Of a DNA stretch of 64,000 nucleotides, positions 60,377-64,000 are shown in pieces. Position numbers and translations under genes: made by a program. This DNA comes from Nocardia veterana NBRC 100344 (lineage in GTDB: Bacteria; Actinomycetota; Actinomycetes; Mycobacteriales; Mycobacteriaceae). Where the stretch lies: assembly GCF_000308855.1 (NCBI RefSeq), contig NZ_BAGM01000124.1:1-64000 (forward strand). Direction: 5' to 3'. Each line of letters starts with the position of its first letter. The first letter of the stretch is position 1. The notes beneath the pieces are model-generated. The model did not search any database. It saw only the letters and a program-made list of their open reading frames with translations, and was not told the DNA's origin.

Positions 60377-61669
60377 TCAGTGGAACTGGCCCTCTTCGGT
60401 GGAGCCCTTCAGGGCGGCCGTCGAGGTGTTCGGGTCCACGGTGGTGGCGATGGTGTCGAAGTAGCCGGCACCGACCTCACGCTGGTGCTTGATGGCGGTG
60501 AAGCCACGCTCGGCGGCGGCCTTGAACTCGCGCTCCTGCAGGTCGACGAAGGCGGTCATACCCTCGCGGGCGTAGCCGTAGGCCAGGTCGAAGGCCGCGT
60601 AGTTGAGCGAGTGGAAGCCGGCCAGGGTGATGAACTGGAACTTGAAGCCCATGGCGGCCAGCTCGCGCTGGAACTTCGCGATGGTGGCGTCGTCCAGGTG
60701 CGCCTTCCAGTTGAACGACGGCGAGCAGTTGTAGGCCAGCAGCTGGTCCGGGAACTCGGCCTTGACGCCCTCGGCGAACTTGCGGGCGACCTCGAGGTCC
60801 GGGATACCGGTCTCCATCCAGATCAGGTCGGCGTACGGGGCGTAGGCCTTGGCCCGCGCGATGCTGGGCTCGATGCCGTTCTTGACGTGGTAGAAGCCCT
60901 CGGAGGTGCGCTCACCGGTGATGAACGGACGGTCGCGCTCGTCGACGTCGGAGGTGATCAGGGTGGCGGCCTCGGCGTCGGTGCGGGCGATGACCACGGT
61001 CGGGACGTCGGCGACATCAGCCGCGAGCCGGGCAGACGTAAGGGTGCGGATGTGCTGCTGGGTGGGGATCAGCACCTTGCCACCGAGGTGGCCGCACTTC
61101 TTCTCCGACGCCAGCTGGTCCTCCCAGTGGGTACCGGCGGCACCCGCGGCGATCATGGCCTTCTGCAGCTCGTAGACGTTCAGCGCGCCACCGAAGCCGG
61201 CCTCACCGTCGGCGACGATCGGCACGACCCAGTTGTCGACGGAGGTGTCGCCCTCGACCTTGGCGATCTCGTCGGCGCGCAGCAGCGCGTTGTTGATGCG
61301 GCGCACGACCGACGGCACCGAGTTGGCCGGGTACAGCGACTGGTCGGGGTAGGTGTGGCCGGACAGGTTCGCGTCACCGGCGACCTGCCAACCGGACAGG
61401 TAGATGGCCTTCAGGCCGGCACGCACGGCCTGCACGGCCTGGTTACCGGTCAGGGCGCCGAGCGAGTGGATGTACTCGCCCTCGGCGTTGACGCCCTCCC
61501 ACAGCAGTTCGGCACCGCGGCGCGCGAGGGTGTGCTCTTCGACGACATTGCCCTGCAGCTTCACGACCTGCTCGGCCGTGTACTCGCGGGTGATGCCCTT
61601 CCAGCGGGGGTTGGTGTCCCAATCCTTCTGGATTTCCGCAGCGGTCTTCGGGGTGCCGATCTTCGACAT
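60377..61669 (-). CDS. aceA: isocitrate lyase
   Basis: Cleaves isocitrate to succinate and glyoxylate, the first step of the glyoxylate shunt needed for growth on fatty acids and acetate. The 430-residue product has the catalytic loop KKCGHLGGK with C192, the metal/substrate residues in YLSGWQVAGD, IVADGEAGFGG and YNCSPSFNWK. The sequence is the short, mycobacterial Icl1 type. GTGGAG precedes the ATG at 61669 by 7 bases. RamB-like sites lie about 220 bases upstream. Confidence 0.97.
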   Translation of the reverse strand: MSKIGTPKTAAEIQKDWDTNPRWKGITREYTAEQVVKLQGNVVEEHTLARRGAELLWEGVNAEGEYIHSLGALTGNQAVQAVRAGLKAIYLSGWQVAGDANLSGHTYPDQSLYPANSVPSVVRRINNALLRADEIAKVEGDTSVDNWVVPIVADGEAGFGGALNVYELQKAMIAAGAAGTHWEDQLASEKKCGHLGGKVLIPTQQHIRTLTSARLAADVADVPTVVIARTDAEAATLITSDVDERDRPFITGERTSEGFYHVKNGIEPSIARAKAYAPYADLIWMETGIPDLEVARKFAEGVKAEFPDQLLAYNCSPSFNWKAHLDDATIAKFQRELAAMGFKFQFITLAGFHSLNYAAFDLAYGYAREGMTAFVDLQEREFKAAAERGFTAIKHQREVGAGYFDTIATTVDPNTSTAALKGSTEEGQFH

Positions 61670-62255
61670 CTGCTGACTCCACTTCTTCGTTCGGTCGGGC
61701 CCCATGCTCGGACTTGCGCGCTCTCGACTCCTGGCTGGTAGCGAGCCGGTCGATGTCCGAACTCTGCTGGAGCGGCAATTTGCAGGGTTGCTATGCCCAT
61801 CGGGTGTACTTCCACACGATGGCACAACAAAAAATCGCCGTCTACCTGTTGCAAGTGTGAATCTCCGCTAGCTTTGCCGGGCACCTTGCTAACTTTGCAA
61901 AATTTGCCTGTTAATTGCACGGCGTTCTTCTACTGGCGAGTAGGGCTGACATGCGGTTTTGCGTAACGCTCGTACTGTTTCAGTGAGCCTTACCACCGCC
62001 GGGTTTCCACGGCCCGCATTGCCGGCTGTGAGGACCTTCACAACCCGAGGCGGCCGCCCTCGGTGTGGGCCGCGCCACTCGCCGCGGCGACCGACGAGTT
62101 CGGCCCTCCGGCCCGAGCGGGTCCGTACGATTCCCGCATACTCCGGCAGCTCGGCCCCGCCGGGCCGCTATCGTCCGCCCTGCCGGCGGGCCGCAGCGAT
62201 CGACCAGGGAGGTCGGCCTGTGGATACCCGCGGCACCGAATCGCGAAGGAACACG
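61670..62255. other. 586-bp divergent intergenic region aceA / secreted lipase
   Basis: Holds the aceA leader and the RamB-like site (61886-61908) and the lipase promoter. An AT-rich core runs from about 61829 to 61920. No gene is supported within it. Confidence 0.55.
61886..61908. promoter_or_regulatory. RamB-like binding site upstream of aceA
   Basis: On the minus strand the sequence reads GGCAAATTTTGCAAAGTTAG, containing AAATTTTGCAAAGTT, close to the RamB consensus of corynebacteria and mycobacteria (around A-A-[G/T]-TTTGCAAA). RamB controls icl in both groups. A half site TTGCAAG lies at 61850-61856. Confidence 0.6.
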
Positions 62256-63401
62256 ATGCGCACACTGAGGACCGCTCTCGCGGCCGTGGCCTGCACCCTG
62301 GTCACGGCGGCATCGGTAGGCGTACTCGAAGCACCGCGGGCCGCCGCCGACTCCCCCGCGGTGCAAGCGGTGGAACCGCTGTCGGCAGCGGCCACCCTGC
62401 CGGGTTCGGTCGGTTCCGAGCGCATTCTGTATACGACCACCACGGTCGGCGAACAACCGACGGTGGCGAGTGCGGCGGTGTACTTCCCGCCCGGCCCGGC
62501 GCCCGCCGGGGGCTGGCCCGTCATCGCCTGGGCGCACGGCACGGTCGGACTCGGCGACAGCTGCGCCTACAGCATCGCCGGCCCCGGCGATGTGGCGCGC
62601 GACTGGTCCTATCTCGGCACCTGGCTGAAGCAGGGCTACGCCATCGTGGCCGCCGATTACGCCGGTCTGGGCACCCCCGGCGATCACCCGTACCTGAACG
62701 GCGTCGTGGAGGCCCACAACGTCGTCGATGCCGTCCGGGCGGCGGTCGGCCACTATTCGCAGCTGTCGCGTAAATGGGTTGTGGTCGGCCAGTCGCAGGG
62801 CGGCGGCGCGGCCGTGTTCACCGCGCGCTACGCGACCGAATTCGGCGGCCCGGATCTCGACTACCGGGGCGCGGTGGGCACCGGCGTGCCGGCCTACATC
62901 GAGGACATCCTGATGCCGCTGGGTCCGGGCATGCCGCCGGTGAAGCTGAGCCCGCACACCACCGGATACGTCCTGTACATCCTCAACGGCCTGCGCACGA
63001 CCTTCCCGCAACTCGACATCGCGTCGTTCCTGAACGACAACGGCCGCTACTGGCTCGATCGAGCGAAGGACGAATGCCTGCTGCCGCTCGGTGACGAGCT
63101 GGCCGCCGCGAATGTGGTGATCGGCGATCTGTTCACCCGCCCGCTGGCGCAGCTCCCGGATCTGCACGGGTTGCTGGCCGGCTACCTCGGATTGCCCGAA
63201 ACCGGTTACGACCGACCGCTTTTCATGGGCCAGGGGCTGCGCGACACCGATGTGATCACGCCGGAGACCCTGCGCTTCGCCGGGGTACTCACCGCCAACC
63301 GGCAGCCGTTGACCTTCAAGGTCTACCCCACCGATCACAGTGGCACGGTGAACGCCTCGCTGGTGGATTCGCTGCCGTTCGTTCGCGGCCTGTTCGCCTG
63401 A
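62256..63401 (+). CDS. secreted lipase (secretory lipase family, LIP)
   Basis: A 381-residue exported hydrolase. The signal peptide (ALAAVACTLVTAASVGVLEA, cleavage about residue 31) is followed by an alpha/beta domain with VIAWAHGTVGLGDSCAY, VAADYAGLGTPGDHPYL, the nucleophile motif VGQSQGGGAA (S180) and the late His in YPTDHSGTVN. It matches the fungal/actinobacterial LIP family that hydrolyses triacylglycerols or other esters. GCGAAGGA lies 5 bases before the ATG. It may feed fatty acids to the beta-oxidation and glyoxylate genes nearby. Confidence 0.9.
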   Translation: MRTLRTALAAVACTLVTAASVGVLEAPRAAADSPAVQAVEPLSAAATLPGSVGSERILYTTTTVGEQPTVASAAVYFPPGPAPAGGWPVIAWAHGTVGLGDSCAYSIAGPGDVARDWSYLGTWLKQGYAIVAADYAGLGTPGDHPYLNGVVEAHNVVDAVRAAVGHYSQLSRKWVVVGQSQGGGAAVFTARYATEFGGPDLDYRGAVGTGVPAYIEDILMPLGPGMPPVKLSPHTTGYVLYILNGLRTTFPQLDIASFLNDNGRYWLDRAKDECLLPLGDELAAANVVIGDLFTRPLAQLPDLHGLLAGYLGLPETGYDRPLFMGQGLRDTDVITPETLRFAGVLTANRQPLTFKVYPTDHSGTVNASLVDSLPFVRGLFA

Positions 63402-63679
63402 TGGGCCGAAGCCCCGAGGCGGCAGCGGCGGGTGACCACGGCGGGCCGCCCGTCGGGCGGCGATTCCACACTGCGTGACACCACAGTCGTCCCGGTTATT
63501 CGGTTGTGCTATCTCACAGCCGGATCCGGGCGGCTGTCGGTGCACATCGGGGAATTCCCGTCGCTGACACGACGGCGGGCACGGGAGCGGTTATCGTGGC
63601 CCTCACGTGTGACGATCTGGTGACGGGACGCGATCGGTGGCGGGCCCGCCCACTCGCCCACGCTGATCGGGAGCATGTG

Positions 63680-64000
63680 ATGCGTGACATCGTCGAGGAT
63701 CTCTTGCGGGTCTGGCACAGCGGCCGCACGGGCGGCCTGGCAACTCTGGTCCGCACCTTCGGGAGCTCCCCGTTACCCGTCGGTTCGGCAATGCTCGTCG
63801 ACCCGGACGGCGGCGTACACGGCTCGGTCTCCGACGGCTGCTACGAGGCCGCGGTTTACGAGGCGACGGTGACGGCGGCGCGCACCGGCCATCGGGAACT
63901 ACGACGCTTCGACCCGACCTCCGGATTCGACGTCGGTGCCGACTGCGGCACCATCGATGTCTTCGTGGAGCCGTTCTCTCGCAGTCATTTCCCGGAATTC
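63680..64000 (+). CDS. XdhC/CoxI-family protein, truncated at window edge
   Basis: The first 107 codons of a gene running off the right end. The product begins MRDIVEDLLRVWHSGRTGGL and shows the XdhC N-terminal pattern: LVRTFGSSPLPVGSAMLV, GSVSDGCYEAAVYEA (family usually SGGCVE) and DVGADCGTIDVFVEP (usually GLTCGG). XdhC proteins deliver or sulfurate molybdenum cofactor for xanthine dehydrogenase-type enzymes. ATG at 63680 has GGGAG 6 bases upstream; a GTG directly precedes it. The 278 bases before it show no gene. Confidence 0.82.
   Translation, partial: MRDIVEDLLRVWHSGRTGGLATLVRTFGSSPLPVGSAMLVDPDGGVHGSVSDGCYEAAVYEATVTAARTGHRELRRFDPTSGFDVGADCGTIDVFVEPFSRSHFPEF

Noticed and set aside
61980..63545. 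521-codon minus-strand frame opposite the secreted lipase
   Set aside because: The plus-strand lipase has a signal peptide and catalytic motifs; the antisense frame has none.
1..64000. CRISPR arrays, tRNA/rRNA genes, insertion sequences, prophage
   Set aside because: No regularly spaced repeats, no cloverleaf-like tRNA ends, no transposase or integrase sequence was seen.

Overview
The window is GC-rich, densely coded DNA from a mycolic-acid-containing actinobacterium, most likely a Nocardia or close relative. The evidence is the gene content (mycothiol glycosyltransferase MshA, heparin-binding haemagglutinin HbhA, SenX3-RegX3, an EspG-type ESX chaperone) and a gene order that, from memory, follows Mycobacterium tuberculosis Rv0500A down to Rv0467: BldC-like regulator, proC, Rv0498-Rv0495c-like genes, regX3/senX3, gpm1, YbjN protein, mshA, SDR, L,D-transpeptidase, murB, DUF2505, DUF2993, deoC, DUF2516, hbhA, XRE regulator, DUF445, TetR, then fadB2 and aceA. 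No rRNA, tRNA, IS element, phage gene or CRISPR array was seen.

Layout. 1-6 kb: minus-strand block of BldC-like regulator, proC, thioesterase, TIM-barrel isomerase, membrane protein and Ppx/GppA phosphatase, divergent from an Rv0495c-like protein, a flavin reductase and a small secreted protein. 8-10 kb: the phosphate-type two-component pair senX3-regX3 with overlapping genes. 10-17.5 kb: a membrane protein, a secreted S15 peptidase, gpm1, then an insertion holding a RES/MbcA-type toxin-antitoxin pair, a divergent two-helix (SLATT-like) membrane protein and a YeiH-type exporter. 17.6-30 kb: ROK kinase, mshA operon, hydrolase, SDR, lipoprotein L,D-transpeptidase, murB, two DUF2505 genes, methyltransferase, orphan AbiEi-like protein, DUF2993, deoC and purU. 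30-36 kb: two tandem paralogous alpha/beta hydrolases, DUF2516, hbhA and its XRE regulator. A 19-bp operator-like sequence sits at the regulator promoter and upstream of both hydrolases, suggesting one regulon.

36-56 kb is a block not expected from the mycobacterial order: TetR, UbiB-type kinase, trans-acting enoyl-reductase-like protein, AurF-like di-iron oxygenase with DUF4873, a three-gene ESX-substrate/EspG module, PPK2, a DsbA-VKOR disulfide pair, HtrA protease, ZIP transporter, alcohol dehydrogenase, PapA-type acyltransferase with divergent TetR, a glycine-zipper secreted protein, a beta-propeller, and a GMC oxidoreductase/aldehyde dehydrogenase pair. 56-64 kb: an MT0933-like small protein, a MetE-family protein that has lost three of four catalytic zinc ligands, fadB2, aceA with RamB-like sites, a secreted lipase, and the start of an XdhC-family gene that runs off the right edge.

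At least a dozen genes have a TANNNT element 6-8 bases before the start codon and no Shine-Dalgarno sequence, so leaderless transcription looks common here. The findings judged most worth checking are the zinc-less MetE, the shared operator of the XRE regulator and hydrolases, the orphan ESX module and the toxin-antitoxin/SLATT cluster.
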